A stretch of DNA of 64,000 bases from Thiothrix sp. GTDB taxonomy: Bacteria; Pseudomonadota; Gammaproteobacteria; Thiotrichales; Thiotrichaceae. The notes under the pieces were generated by a model, which worked only from the letters and a program-made list of their open reading frames with translations, did no database searches and was not told the origin of the DNA. A program made the translations under genes and the position numbers. The DNA is taken from NCBI RefSeq assembly GCF_028714775.1, contig NZ_JAQTLS010000017.1, positions 19,216 to 83,215 on the forward strand. Direction: 5' to 3'. This document shows positions 43,001 to 51,469 of this stretch, piece by piece; the stretch's first letter is position 1; each line of letters opens with the position of its first letter.

Positions 43001-44496
43001 CAGTCCGCGCCTACCACGAGCGCACCAAACACCGTCTGGATGCCTACGCCCAAGGGCCGCAGTATTTGGATTGGGATCAGCAGCCGAACCCGTTTCGGCG
43101 GTTTGCGGGGGCGGAAGTGGTAGAGCTGCCGTTGCAGGGGGAGGGAGGCATTGCCGCCCTGCTCGAACTCTCGCTCGGCCTATCCGCGTGGAAACAATAC
43201 GGCCCTGACCGCTGGGCATTGCGTTGCAACCCGTCCAGCGGCAACCTGCATCCCACCGAAGGCTACGTTATCGCCAACGGTATCAACGGGCTGGGCGATG
43301 GTGTTTACCACTACGCCCCGCACGAACACGCACTGGAATTACGCGGCAAACTGGCAGCCACCGCTTCCCCGCCGCAACTCCTGCTTGGCCTGAGTAGCAT
43401 CGCGTGGCGCGAAGCCTGGAAATACGGCGAACGCGCTTTCCGCTACGTGCAACTCGATGCCGGTCACGCGCTTGGCGCAATCCGTTACACAGCCGCCGCA
43501 CTAGGCTTGCAGGTAGAGTTGCTACCTGTCACCGATGCTGAAATCGCCGCTTTGCTAGGGCTGGACAGAATCGCCGATTTCACGGGCGCAGAAGCTGAAG
43601 ACCCCGACATGCTGCTACGCATCCACACGGGTTCAACCGCTCCCTTCCGCCTCCCCGCAGTCACGCAATGGTATGGCACAGCCAACGCCCTCGGCGGCCT
43701 CCCCAAACACACATGGCCTGTCATCGACGAAGTAACCGAAGCCACAATTTGCCATTCCCGTAGGGGCGTATCGCATACGCCCTCTTCAGGCGTTCCTGAA
43801 CCCCAACCCGACCTCATCCCGCTGATTCGCCAACGCCGCAGTGCCCAAGCCTTCAGCGGTAAAACCAGCAATCTGCCCCGCGACACGTTCTACGCGATCT
43901 TGTCCGCCTTATTGCCTGCAAGCAATCCCGTGCCGTGGGATGTGTGGACGCTGCCCATTCGCTTGCATCCGATATTATTCGTGCATCGCGTCGAAGGTTT
44001 GCCCACTGGCCTGTATGCCCTGCCCCGCCATTCCGCAGCCGAAATAGCTTTGCGCACGGCGATGAACCCTGATTTCCTCTGGCAAACACCAGAAGATTGC
44101 CCCGCTGAATTGCCGCTGTTCCACCTGCTGGAAGCCGATGCCCGCAAAGCTGCCCGCACGCTTTCCTGCCATCAGGACATTGCCTCCACCAGCAGTTTCA
44201 GCCTCGGTATGTTGGCGGAATTCGACGCAGGCTTGGCGGAAGGCGCACACGTTTACCGCCACCTCTACTGGGAAGCCGGTTTAATCGGGCAAGTGCTGTA
44301 CCTTGAAGCCGAAGCCGCCGGAGTACGCGGCACGGGCATCGGCTGCTTCTTCGACGACAGCGTACACGAGGTATTGGGTTTGCAGGATACGCAATTCCAA
44401 AGCCTCTACCATTTCACTGTGGGCAGCCCCGCCATCGACACCCGGCTGGAAATGCTGCCCCCTTATTCCCACCTACCCGAAGAACGCCAACCATGA
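42985..44496 (+). CDS. SagB/ThcOx-type nitroreductase with two tandem domains
   Basis: About 500 residues with two nitroreductase-fold halves. The first (about 30-230) has LRCNPSSGNLHPTEGYV and HALGAIRYTAAALGLQ; the second (about 280-490) has LIRQRRSAQAFSG, LYWEAGLIGQVLYLEAEAAGVRGTGIG. Such proteins bind FMN and oxidise or reduce small substrates; SagB members act on azoline peptides. The start is uncertain: TTG at 42985 or CTG at 42997, both overlapping the previous gene. The linker contains a palindromic repeat (43764-43782). Confidence 0.78.
   Translation: MGCCLTVRAYHERTKHRLDAYAQGPQYLDWDQQPNPFRRFAGAEVVELPLQGEGGIAALLELSLGLSAWKQYGPDRWALRCNPSSGNLHPTEGYVIANGINGLGDGVYHYAPHEHALELRGKLAATASPPQLLLGLSSIAWREAWKYGERAFRYVQLDAGHALGAIRYTAAALGLQVELLPVTDAEIAALLGLDRIADFTGAEAEDPDMLLRIHTGSTAPFRLPAVTQWYGTANALGGLPKHTWPVIDEVTEATICHSRRGVSHTPSSGVPEPQPDLIPLIRQRRSAQAFSGKTSNLPRDTFYAILSALLPASNPVPWDVWTLPIRLHPILFVHRVEGLPTGLYALPRHSAAEIALRTAMNPDFLWQTPEDCPAELPLFHLLEADARKAARTLSCHQDIASTSSFSLGMLAEFDAGLAEGAHVYRHLYWEAGLIGQVLYLEAEAAGVRGTGIGCFFDDSVHEVLGLQDTQFQSLYHFTVGSPAIDTRLEMLPPYSHLPEERQP
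43764..43782. repeat. Palindromic repeat inside the SagB-like coding sequence
   Basis: GGGCGTAT and ATACGCCC around CGC, preceded by GTAGG. It falls in the linker between the two nitroreductase domains and is read through in frame as part of a Ser/Arg/Gly stretch. Confidence 0.6.
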
Positions 44497-44690
44497 CCGC
44501 AGCCGAAGAACTTGCCGACCTGAAAGCCCGCATCGCAACGGTATTTGCCCAACGCGAACAACTGAAACAAGCCATGAATGCAGGCAATATCGCGCCTCGC
44601 CAAGGCTTCCGCGAACTGGAAAGCGTGGATGAGGAACTCTCCGCGCTGGATTTGCGTTTCAAACAATTGTGGGATGCGCAGCAAACATGA
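44493..44690 (+). CDS. Small coiled-coil protein
   Basis: A 65-residue, mostly helical protein with heptad-like spacing (LADLKARIATVFAQREQLKQAM, then LESVDEELSALDLRFKQLW). It overlaps the genes on both sides as ATGA, so it is translated with the SagB-like and Fe-S proteins. Possibly a subunit or adaptor. No family recognised. Confidence 0.6.
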   Translation: MTAAEELADLKARIATVFAQREQLKQAMNAGNIAPRQGFRELESVDEELSALDLRFKQLWDAQQT

Positions 44691-46045
44691 AAACCTTCCT
44701 CGACTGGTCAGCCTACAAGGATGCAGGCATGGGCGATGCCTACGCCGACATCCCCAAAACCGGCGGCGATTTCGCCAAAGCCGTGGCAGTGTGCATCAAT
44801 AGCCGCCAATGCGAAGCTGACGGCAAGCAAGTGATGTGCCCCAGCTACCGTGTTAGTGGCAATACCCACTTTTCCACGGGCGGGCGGGTGCGTTTGCTCA
44901 AAACCGCGCTGAACAGCGAACTGGTCGATGCCGCGCTGGCTGACCCGACGCTGGCAGAAGCGATGGACTTGTGCGTAGGTTGCAAAGGCTGCAAGCGCGA
45001 ATGCGAGGCCAGCGTGGACATGCCGCTGATCAAAGCCGAATACCTCGCCCAACGCGCCGCCCGTAACGGTTTGAGCCTGCGTAGCCGCTTGTTTGCGCAT
45101 ACGCCGCGTTGGTTACACCGTGCGCCCTGGCTCAAAACGCTGGTGACATGGCGCAACGCCAGTCCTTTGCTGGCAGGTTTATCGCAACGCTTCCTCGGCT
45201 TAAGTGCGGCACATGCCTTGCCCCAACCTGCCGCCACAGCCTTCCAAACACCGACAACCGAAGCAACAGCAATGGCTGGCTTGCCGGAAGTGGTGTTGCT
45301 GGTTGATACCTTCAGCCGCTATTTCGAGCCGGAAATCCCTGCCGCCGCTATCGACGTATTGCACGCAGCGGGCTATCGCGTCCACATTGCTGCACCTGCC
45401 GCCGATGTGCCGGATGCGGAACGTCCCTTGTGTTGCGGGCGCACCTACCTTGCGCAAGGCATGATCGAACAAGCACGCGCCGAAGCCCAACGGCTAGTCG
45501 ACAGCCTGTTGCCGCACGTACAAGCAGGGCGCGTCATCGTCGGGCTGGAAGCCTCGTGCGTACTGGGTTTACGTGATGATGCGCAAGCACTGGGCTTGGG
45601 GGAAGCCGCTGCCACCGTGGGCAAAAGCATCTTGCTGCTGGAAGAATTCCTCGCCAAAGAAAGCACCGCCAAACGCCTGAACCTGCCCCTGCACGCCCTG
45701 CCACGAGGCGAAACCCTGATCCACGGGCATTGCCACCAAAAAGCGGTCGGGGCGTTGAAAGCCATGCGCCGTGTGCTGAAACTGATTCCTGCCCACGAGT
45801 TTTCCATTATCGAAGCCGGGTGTTGCGGCATGGCAGGTACGTTTGGGCTGGAAACCGAACACGCGGCAATGGCGGGCGAAATGGCAGAACAGGGCTTACT
45901 CCCTGCCTTGCGCGAGAAACCGCAGGCGCGGGTGGTAGCGAATGGCTTTTCCTGCCGTCACCAAATGCGGGTGCATGGCGATGAACGGGCGCAACACTTG
46001 GCACTCCTGTTGAAAGCGGCCTTGACGCCATCACAGCAGGTGTAA
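44687..46045 (+). CDS. Fe-S oxidoreductase with CCG domains (GlpC/HdrD-like)
   Basis: A 452-residue protein. Residues about 35-110 form a ferredoxin-like domain with incomplete first motif (CINSRQCEADGKQVMCPSY) and a second CVGCKGCKRECE. The C-terminal half has two cysteine-rich CCG-type motifs (RPLCCGRTYLAQGM and EAGCCGMAGTFGLE) and GHCHQKA, which bind catalytic Fe-S clusters in GlpC and HdrB/D. It likely transfers electrons between a partner flavoprotein and a quinone or ferredoxin. ATGA overlap with the coiled-coil gene. Confidence 0.85.
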   Translation: MKTFLDWSAYKDAGMGDAYADIPKTGGDFAKAVAVCINSRQCEADGKQVMCPSYRVSGNTHFSTGGRVRLLKTALNSELVDAALADPTLAEAMDLCVGCKGCKRECEASVDMPLIKAEYLAQRAARNGLSLRSRLFAHTPRWLHRAPWLKTLVTWRNASPLLAGLSQRFLGLSAAHALPQPAATAFQTPTTEATAMAGLPEVVLLVDTFSRYFEPEIPAAAIDVLHAAGYRVHIAAPAADVPDAERPLCCGRTYLAQGMIEQARAEAQRLVDSLLPHVQAGRVIVGLEASCVLGLRDDAQALGLGEAAATVGKSILLLEEFLAKESTAKRLNLPLHALPRGETLIHGHCHQKAVGALKAMRRVLKLIPAHEFSIIEAGCCGMAGTFGLETEHAAMAGEMAEQGLLPALREKPQARVVANGFSCRHQMRVHGDERAQHLALLLKAALTPSQQV

Positions 46046-46049
46046 AGCC

Positions 46050-46101
46050 TGTCGGTTTCCACACAAGCCACCACCCGCTTGCGCGTGTCGCAAACTCGAC
46101 A
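46050..46101. promoter_or_regulatory. Two NifA upstream activator sites for nifV
   Basis: Exact TGT-N10-ACA at 46050-46065 and 46086-46101; the nearer one ends 54 bp before the -24 box. Confidence 0.75.
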
Positions 46102-46155
46102 AAACTAACGCATAAACCCGCACATAGCCAAATAAAAACAATGGCTTAACAACTA

Positions 46156-46170
46156 TGGCACAAGTCTTGC
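46156..46170 (+). promoter_or_regulatory. Sigma-54 promoter of nifV-cysE
   Basis: TGGCAC-N5-TTGC, perfect consensus, 36 bases upstream of the nifV start. Confidence 0.9.
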
Positions 46171-46206
46171 TGAGATCAAGCAAAGATCATCAGCAAGGCG
46201 AACACC

Positions 46207-47358
46207 ATGCACCACAGCAAGCGTTTCATCACCATCAACGACACCACCCTGCGCGACGGCGAACAGTCCGCCGGGGTGGCTTTTTCCCGCGCGGAAAAGC
46301 TGGCGATTGCACGCGGGCTGGATGCGTTGGGCGTACCCGAACTCGAAGTCGGCATCCCCGCGATGGGCGAGGAAGAGCGTGATTCCATCCGCGCCGTTGC
46401 CAGCCTCGGTCTGAATGCGCGGCTGATGGTGTGGAGCAGGATGCGCCGCGACGACATCCTGCTGTGCCGCGATTTGGGGGTGGATATGATCGACATTTCC
46501 ATCTCGGTTTCCGACCAGCAAATCACCCACAAGCTCAAGCGTGACCGCGCTTGGGTATTGCAGCAAATCTGGGCGCACGTACAAATCGCCAAAGACTTGG
46601 GCGTTGGCGTGTGTGTTGGCGGGGAAGACGCTTCCCGCGCTGACCGCGATTTCCTGCTACAAGTGCTGGCAACGGCAGAGGCGGCGGGCGCACAACGCTT
46701 CCGCTTCGCCGACACGGTGGGAATTCTTGAACCGTTTGCCACCCACGACTGGATGACCTCATTGCGGGCGCATACCGACATGGAAATCGAAATGCACGCG
46801 CACGACGACCTCGGTCTTGCCACTGCCAACTCGCTTGCCGCCGCCCGCGCAGGCGCTACCCACGTCAATACCACCGTCCACGGCCTTGGCGAACGTGCTG
46901 GCAATGCCCCGCTGGAAGAAGTGGCGATGGGATTGAGCCGCTTCTACGGGCTGCAATGCGGCATCAACCTGAAACGCTTCCCCAAGCTCTCGTTGCTGGT
47001 TGAGAAAGCCTCGGGGCATTCGGTCGGCTGGCAGAAAAGTCTGGTCGGCGAAGGCGTGTTCACCCACGAATCCGGCATTCACGTCGACGGTTTGCTGAAA
47101 GATTCACGCAATTACCAAGGTGTTGATCCGGCGGAGATGGGGCGGCATCACCAACTGGTGCTGGGCAAACATTCGGGCAGCCACGGGGTACAACGGGCTT
47201 ATTCCCTGCTCGGCGTACAGCTTGACCATGAACAGGCGGAAGCGATTCTCGCGCTGGTACGGCGCTTTTCCACCCAACACAAACGCCCACCGACGGCGGA
47301 CGATTTGCAGCAGTTTTTGCAACAAACTTGTGTGACGGAGGTGGGGATATGTCATTAA
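46207..47358 (+). CDS. nifV: NifV, homocitrate synthase
   Basis: A 383-residue member of the isopropylmalate synthase family. [18 protein letters not shown] holds the catalytic RD pair, [17 protein letters not shown] the metal-binding HxH-type region, and [13 protein letters not shown] a further conserved segment. It condenses acetyl-CoA and 2-oxoglutarate into homocitrate, the organic ligand of FeMo-cofactor. AAGGC-type ribosome-binding site; the stop lies inside the cysE start region. Confidence 0.95.
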   Translation: MHHSKRFITINDTTLRDGEQSAGVAFSRAEKLAIARGLDALGVPELEVGIPAMGEEERDSIRAVASLGLNARLMVWSRMRRDDILLCRDLGVDMIDISISVSDQQITHKLKRDRAWVLQQIWAHVQIAKDLGVGVCVGGEDASRADRDFLLQVLATAEAAGAQRFRFADTVGILEPFATHDWMTSLRAHTDMEIEMHAHDDLGLATANSLAAARAGATHVNTTVHGLGERAGNAPLEEVAMGLSRFYGLQCGINLKRFPKLSLLVEKASGHSVGWQKSLVGEGVFTHESGIHVDGLLKDSRNYQGVDPAEMGRHHQLVLGKHSGSHGVQRAYSLLGVQLDHEQAEAILALVRRFSTQHKRPPTADDLQQFLQQTCVTEVGICH

Positions 47359-48233
47359 GAGTACCCCTCACCCCAACCCCTCTCCCTCAAGGGGAGAGGG
47401 GCGAAGAAATCTCTTCTCTTGCTCCCCCTCGCCCCTTGAGGGAGAGGGGGCTGGGGGGTGAGGGGTCTCTTTGGCAATTAATTGGCGAAGACATCACCTG
47501 TGTGTTCCAACGCGACCCCGCCGCGCGTTCGCGCTTGGAAGTCGCCACGCTCTACCCCGGCATCCATGCAGTGATGTTGCAACGCATCGCCCATAGCCTG
47601 TGGAAGCGCAACTGGCGCTATTTCCCGCGTTTCATTTCGTACTTTGCCCGCTTTTGGACGAATATCGACATCCACCCCGGTGCGAAAATCGGCAGGCGCT
47701 TTTTCATCGACCACGGGGCTTGCGTAGTGATAGGCGAAACCGCCGAGATCGGTGACGATGTAACGCTCTACCACGGCGTGACCCTCGGCGGCGTATCCTG
47801 GAACAAGGGCAAACGCCACCCTACCTTAGGCAATCGCGTAGTCGTCGGGGCAGGCGCAAAAATCCTTGGCCCGATTGAGCTGGGCAATGACGTGCGGGTT
47901 GGCTCCAATTCCGTGGTGGTCAAAAACATTCCGGCAGGCAAAACCGTGGTGGGCATTCCCGGCAAAATCGTGCAAAACAAAGTCGCCCGCAACGACAACC
48001 CCGAAGGCATCGACCTCAACCACCACCTGATTCCCGACCCCGTAGCAGGCGCAATCCAGTGCTTGCTTGACCGCATCCGTTTACTCGAAGAAGCCACGGG
48101 CACGAGCGGCTGCTTACCCGAACAAGACGACGATAGCGCGGAATGCAATCACTGCGATGCCCGCGACCTGTGCGACGACGAACCAGAATTGAACATAAAA
48201 CCAATCACATTCTACAAAACAGGAGGAGTTTAA
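47349..48233 (+). CDS. cysE: Serine O-acetyltransferase with repeat-derived N-terminus
   Basis: A 294-residue serine acetyltransferase. The catalytic part has left-handed beta-helix hexapeptides and [35 protein letters not shown] with the catalytic histidine and aspartate. It makes O-acetylserine for cysteine, the sulfur source of NifS. GGAGG lies 6 bases before the ATG at 47349, which overlaps nifV. Residues about 5-40 are encoded by a palindromic repeat element; the usual N-terminus ([12 protein letters not shown]) begins only after it. No other start codon lies between. Confidence 0.9.
   Translation: MSLRVPLTPTPLPQGERGEEISSLAPPRPLRERGLGGEGSLWQLIGEDITCVFQRDPAARSRLEVATLYPGIHAVMLQRIAHSLWKRNWRYFPRFISYFARFWTNIDIHPGAKIGRRFFIDHGACVVIGETAEIGDDVTLYHGVTLGGVSWNKGKRHPTLGNRVVVGAGAKILGPIELGNDVRVGSNSVVVKNIPAGKTVVGIPGKIVQNKVARNDNPEGIDLNHHLIPDPVAGAIQCLLDRIRLLEEATGTSGCLPEQDDDSAECNHCDARDLCDDEPELNIKPITFYKTGGV
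47362..47466. repeat. Full-size palindromic element inside the cysE reading frame
   Basis: Arms ACCCCTCACCCCAACCCC and CTGGGGGGTGAGGGGT with internal hairpins, as in the intergenic copies. It spans 105 bp, a multiple of three, and is translated without a stop. Confidence 0.9.
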
Positions 48234-48237
48234 CCCG

Positions 48238-48771
48238 ATGGATTTACAAGATTTTGAAGCCGAAGACCTTTACTTCAATGCCGTAATCGACCCCGAAGTT
48301 GCCGCACTGTTAGAAGAAGCCTCTAGCCTCTACCCAGAGCCGGAGGCCGAAACCCTGCTACTCCGCGCCTATTTCCTCGCCCCCGAAGATTTGAACGTAC
48401 TGGTCGCGCTGTACCGCTATTTCTACTACCAACATCGCCTGCCGGATGCGCTGAACGTGGCACACAAAGCCATTGCCGTCAGCGGCAAACGTTTGCATCT
48501 GCCGGAAGATTGGCGGCATCTGACCCGCTTGCATCTGGGGCAAGGTGTGCTGGTTTCCATGACCCTGACGCGCTTCTACCTGATGGCGCACAAAGGCGCG
48601 GGCTATCTGGAAATGCGGCTGGGTGAATTGGCGGATGCAGTTGGGCGACTGCAAACGCTGGTGGACATTGATAGCAATGATCGGCTGGGCGCGAAGGCGT
48701 TGTTGACACTGGCGCAGGAGCATTTGTATGAGCAGCAAGGGGTAGCGGTATTGCGCAAGGCGGCGGGTTAA
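48238..48771 (+). CDS. TPR-like helical nif-associated protein
   Basis: A 177-residue all-helical protein with repeat-like helices (PEAETLLLRAYFLAPEDLNVLVALYRYFY, then LPDALNVAHKAIAV and a final RLGAKALLTLAQEHLYEQQ). It follows cysE by 4 bp with GGAGGAG upstream, a position held by similar proteins in Azotobacter-type clusters. Probably a protein-interaction module. Exact role unknown. Confidence 0.7.
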   Translation: MDLQDFEAEDLYFNAVIDPEVAALLEEASSLYPEPEAETLLLRAYFLAPEDLNVLVALYRYFYYQHRLPDALNVAHKAIAVSGKRLHLPEDWRHLTRLHLGQGVLVSMTLTRFYLMAHKGAGYLEMRLGELADAVGRLQTLVDIDSNDRLGAKALLTLAQEHLYEQQGVAVLRKAAG

Positions 48772-48778
48772 TCAGCAC

Positions 48779-49228
48779 TCACGCGGCGGCTTTCCAACCC
48801 TGTCCGGTACTCTCCAGCTCTAGCCGTTGGATATGCCGTGCATGATCCAGTTTTGCCAAACGATCAACCATCGCCCTAACATAAGCATTGCCATCTACAT
48901 GCTCCCGGTACAACAGACGAATGAACCTATCCGCAGGCGCGGTGACAGGTTGCCGCCCTGTTTCCCAATTGCGGATCGTAGGTTCACTGACACCGACCAC
49001 TTCCGCCAGCATGGTTTGGGAAAGGTCGAGTTCCTTTCGCAAAAAACGGATTTCTACTCCGCTTAACAGTGGTTCATTGTCGGTGATGAACAGGCCAATG
49101 GTTTTGTGCAGCCCCTTTACATCGGCAATAGCAGTCGCTTCACCGTAGGGTGTTTGCTGGCTTTCAAAGCCGTTACGCAGCCAAACATTATCCAACCCGC
49201 AGCTTTGGTAATGGAAAAAATCAGACAT
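48779..49228 (-). CDS. Helix-turn-helix antitoxin
   Basis: A 149-residue protein. The XRE-type helix-turn-helix is at about 58-105 (IRFLRKELDLSQTMLAEVVGVSEPTIRNWETGRQPV). The N-terminal half may bind the toxin. The start at 49228 has GAGG 6 bases upstream. It overlaps or abuts the DUF4258 gene upstream, an order (toxin first) typical for HigBA- or MqsRA-like modules. Its 3' end faces the TPR gene. Confidence 0.78.
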   Translation of the reverse strand: MSDFFHYQSCGLDNVWLRNGFESQQTPYGEATAIADVKGLHKTIGLFITDNEPLLSGVEIRFLRKELDLSQTMLAEVVGVSEPTIRNWETGRQPVTAPADRFIRLLYREHVDGNAYVRAMVDRLAKLDHARHIQRLELESTGQGWKAAA

Positions 49229-49239
49229 GAAACACCTCA

Positions 49240-49527
49240 CTAAATAACGGTAATAATCACGGCAAGGTTTCCGTCCTTGTCTTGGTCAATGGCAAGAGCT
49301 ACGCGGATATACTCGCCTGCTGTAAACAGTTTCAAGCGCATTGCCCAACTGCCCCGCACATCCCGCGCCGGATTCTCCTCAAAACTGCCACGTTCTAAGC
49401 AGCGCAACACTTGTGTCCGTGTAATCTCCCGTTCTACCATGCGCTCCTCGGCATGACGGGTAAAAAACACCCTGCTTCCATCGCTGGCAAGGTCTTTCAA
49501 GATGGCTTTTGCCTGCTGTGGAGTCAT
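49240..49527 (-). CDS. DUF4258 family probable toxin
   Basis: A 95-residue protein with the pattern RVFFTRHAEERMVEREITRTQVLRCLERG and a C-terminal set of beta strands (RLKLFTAGEYIRVALAID, LAVIITVI), which fits DUF4258, related to RelE/HigB-type ribonuclease folds. It is 11 bp upstream of its antitoxin. The module stands between cysE-TPR and nifW without a nif promoter. Confidence 0.75.
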   Translation of the reverse strand: MTPQQAKAILKDLASDGSRVFFTRHAEERMVEREITRTQVLRCLERGSFEENPARDVRGSWAMRLKLFTAGEYIRVALAIDQDKDGNLAVIITVI

Positions 49528-49650
49528 GCTTTTCCCTATTCTTACTGACCGTTAGATATTAACGCTTTTGCTCGGTAATGTATAGGTGAGTGTAAAAAGC
49601 GAGACGGTTTCATTATGTCCCGTTCCACACAATTCATCATTAGTCTTTCC

Positions 49651-49666
49651 TGTATCAAATCCTACA
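49651..49666. promoter_or_regulatory. NifA upstream activator site for nifW
   Basis: Exact TGT-N10-ACA, 52 bp upstream of the -24 box. Confidence 0.72.
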
Positions 49667-49718
49667 ACCCCCACACAACAAGCACCCAATATATTGAATA
49701 ATATGCAATTATAAAACA

Positions 49719-49733
49719 TGGCACGCCCTTTGC
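49719..49733 (+). promoter_or_regulatory. Sigma-54 promoter of nifW-nifZ-nifM-clpX
   Basis: TGGCAC-N5-TTGC, perfect consensus, 33 bases upstream of the nifW start. Confidence 0.9.
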
Positions 49734-49766
49734 TTGATCTTCCTCATTTGGCACAAGGAGCACGAC

Positions 49767-50090
49767 ATGACCGATACCGACCTCACCCTCGACCTCGAAG
49801 AACTGGTCAGCGCGGAAGACTTCCTCAACTACTTCGACATCGCGTTTGACCAGACCGTGGTGCATGTCAACCGCCTGCACATCCTGCAACGCTTCCACAA
49901 CTACCTGACGAAAGAGCCAGTCGCCAGCGACGACGATGCCTTGCGCGAGCAATACACCCGCCTGCTGAGCAAAGCGTATACCGACTTCGTGGGTTCCGAT
50001 GCCAAGACCGAAAAAGTGCTGAAAGTCTACCGTATGAACGAACCGCAAACCGCTTTCGTCACGCTGGAAAGCCTGTTCGGGAAGGGGTAA
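49767..50090 (+). CDS. nifW: NifW, nitrogenase-protective/maturation protein
   Basis: A 107-residue NifW: LVSAEDFLNYFDIAFDQTVVHVNRLHILQRFHNYL is the conserved core. NifW helps accumulate or protect active MoFe protein. The start at 49767 is set by AAGGAG 6 bases upstream; the open frame further left runs through the promoter. nifZ follows after 4 bp. Confidence 0.93.
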   Translation: MTDTDLTLDLEELVSAEDFLNYFDIAFDQTVVHVNRLHILQRFHNYLTKEPVASDDDALREQYTRLLSKAYTDFVGSDAKTEKVLKVYRMNEPQTAFVTLESLFGKG

Positions 50091-50094
50091 CGCT

Positions 50095-50595
50095 ATGCCC
50101 CAATACGAATACGGCGCGAAAGTGCGCGTGATCCGCAACGTGCGTGACGACGGCACATTTTACGGCGCTGCCATCGGCAATATGCTGGTGCGGCGCGGCA
50201 GTGTTGGCTACGTGCGCGATGTCGGCACCTTCCTGCAAGACCAGATCATCTACTCAGTGCATTTCCTCGACGAACAAAAAACCGTCGGTTGCCGCGAAGA
50301 AGAACTGATCGGCGGTGACGACCCGTGGGAACCCAGCCTCTACGAATTCCGCGACAAAGTGACCACCAAAGTCACCCTCGCCATTGAGGGCGAAGTCATC
50401 GCCAACCCCGGCGATGTCGGCGAAATCCTCAAAGTGATCAGTGGCTTGCCGAATGGCTTCGCCTACCATGTGCGCTTCCCCGGTAGAACGCTACAAGTCC
50501 CCGAAAAGCTGTTAGATGAATACCTCTCCTCTTCGCCCCTAGGGCTGGGGATGGGGGGGAGTTTCTCTCCATGCGAGGACGACCCCGATGCCTAA
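50095..50595 (+). CDS. nifZ: NifZ, P-cluster maturation protein
   Basis: A 166-residue protein with two NifZ-type units: VRVIRNVRDDGTFYGAAIGNMLVRRGSVGYVRDVGTFLQDQIIYSVHF with GCREEELI, and a second TTKVTLAIEGEVIANPGDVGEILKVISGL. It assists formation of the second P-cluster in NifDK. The last 25 residues are encoded by a GC-rich stretch resembling the palindromic elements and may be a recent addition. Overlaps nifM by 8 bp. Confidence 0.93.
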   Translation: MPQYEYGAKVRVIRNVRDDGTFYGAAIGNMLVRRGSVGYVRDVGTFLQDQIIYSVHFLDEQKTVGCREEELIGGDDPWEPSLYEFRDKVTTKVTLAIEGEVIANPGDVGEILKVISGLPNGFAYHVRFPGRTLQVPEKLLDEYLSSSPLGLGMGGSFSPCEDDPDA

Positions 50596-51469
50596 CCTAA
50601 GTTTCGCCATCATGGGCAAACCGCCCGCCTACCGCTACCACCTGCTGCGCAACGCGCTGGAAGCCTTCCAGAAAAACCTGCCGCATCTGGACGAAAAGGA
50701 ATTCAACCGTGTCTGCCAACGTGCCGACCGCAGTTTCCAACTCGAATCACTCGCCTTACAAAGCCCCGAAGCCAGCCAAATCATCATCCAACCCGAACGG
50801 GTCGACATGGCACTGCAAGAAATCGCCGACCGCTACCCCAACGACGAAGACTTCACCATCGACCTCAGCCAGAACGGGTTAACGCCTGACACCCTGCGCC
50901 AAGCCTTGCAACGTGAATTACTGTTCGACGGCATCCTGCAAAAAGTCGCTGCTCGCAGCATCACCATCGGCGACATCGACGTACAGCTTTACTACGAGAT
51001 GAACCGCGAACGTTTCATGCAGCCCGAAACGCGGCTGGTGCGGCAAATACTCATCACCGTCAACAACGATTACGCCGAAAACCAGTACGATACCGTGCTG
51101 CAACGCATCCGCAGCATTGCCGCACAGGCCACCGGCAATGCCAAACAATTCGGCAAGCTGGCACGCCAATATTCCGAATGCCCCACCGCAATGGAAGGCG
51201 GCAAACTCGGCAACCTGCCCTACGGCAAACTCTACCCACAACTCGACGCGGCACTCTTTGCTTTGAACATGGGGCAAGTCAGCGCCCCCATTGAAACCGA
51301 ACTCGGTTTCCACCTATTGCTGTGCGAACACATCTACCCCGCGCAACAAGTTTCCCTGACCAAAGCCAAAGCGCAAATCCGTACCCAGTTGCAAGAACGC
51401 GCCCAACGCAACTGCCAGAAAGAATGGTTAAAGCAATTGCAAGCCACTACCCCGGAGGTATCCTCATGA
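50588..51469 (+). CDS. nifM: NifM, peptidyl-prolyl isomerase for NifH
   Basis: A 293-residue protein with a helical N-terminal chaperone-like region and a C-terminal parvulin domain (about 155-260: TRLVRQILITVNNDY, FGKLARQYSECPTAMEGGKLGNLPYGKLYPQLDAALFAL, TELGFHLLLCEHI). In Azotobacter and Klebsiella NifM is needed for folding of NifH. Its stop overlaps the clpX start as ATGA. Confidence 0.92.
   Translation: MPNLSFAIMGKPPAYRYHLLRNALEAFQKNLPHLDEKEFNRVCQRADRSFQLESLALQSPEASQIIIQPERVDMALQEIADRYPNDEDFTIDLSQNGLTPDTLRQALQRELLFDGILQKVAARSITIGDIDVQLYYEMNRERFMQPETRLVRQILITVNNDYAENQYDTVLQRIRSIAAQATGNAKQFGKLARQYSECPTAMEGGKLGNLPYGKLYPQLDAALFALNMGQVSAPIETELGFHLLLCEHIYPAQQVSLTKAKAQIRTQLQERAQRNCQKEWLKQLQATTPEVSS

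Noticed and set aside
41921-43219. 432-codon minus-strand frame across three plus-strand genes
   Set aside because: It covers a sigma-54 promoter and real genes on the other strand and shows no protein-like features.
44493-46045. Complete heterodisulfide reductase complex
   Set aside because: Only one Fe-S subunit with CCG motifs is present; HdrA and other subunits are absent.
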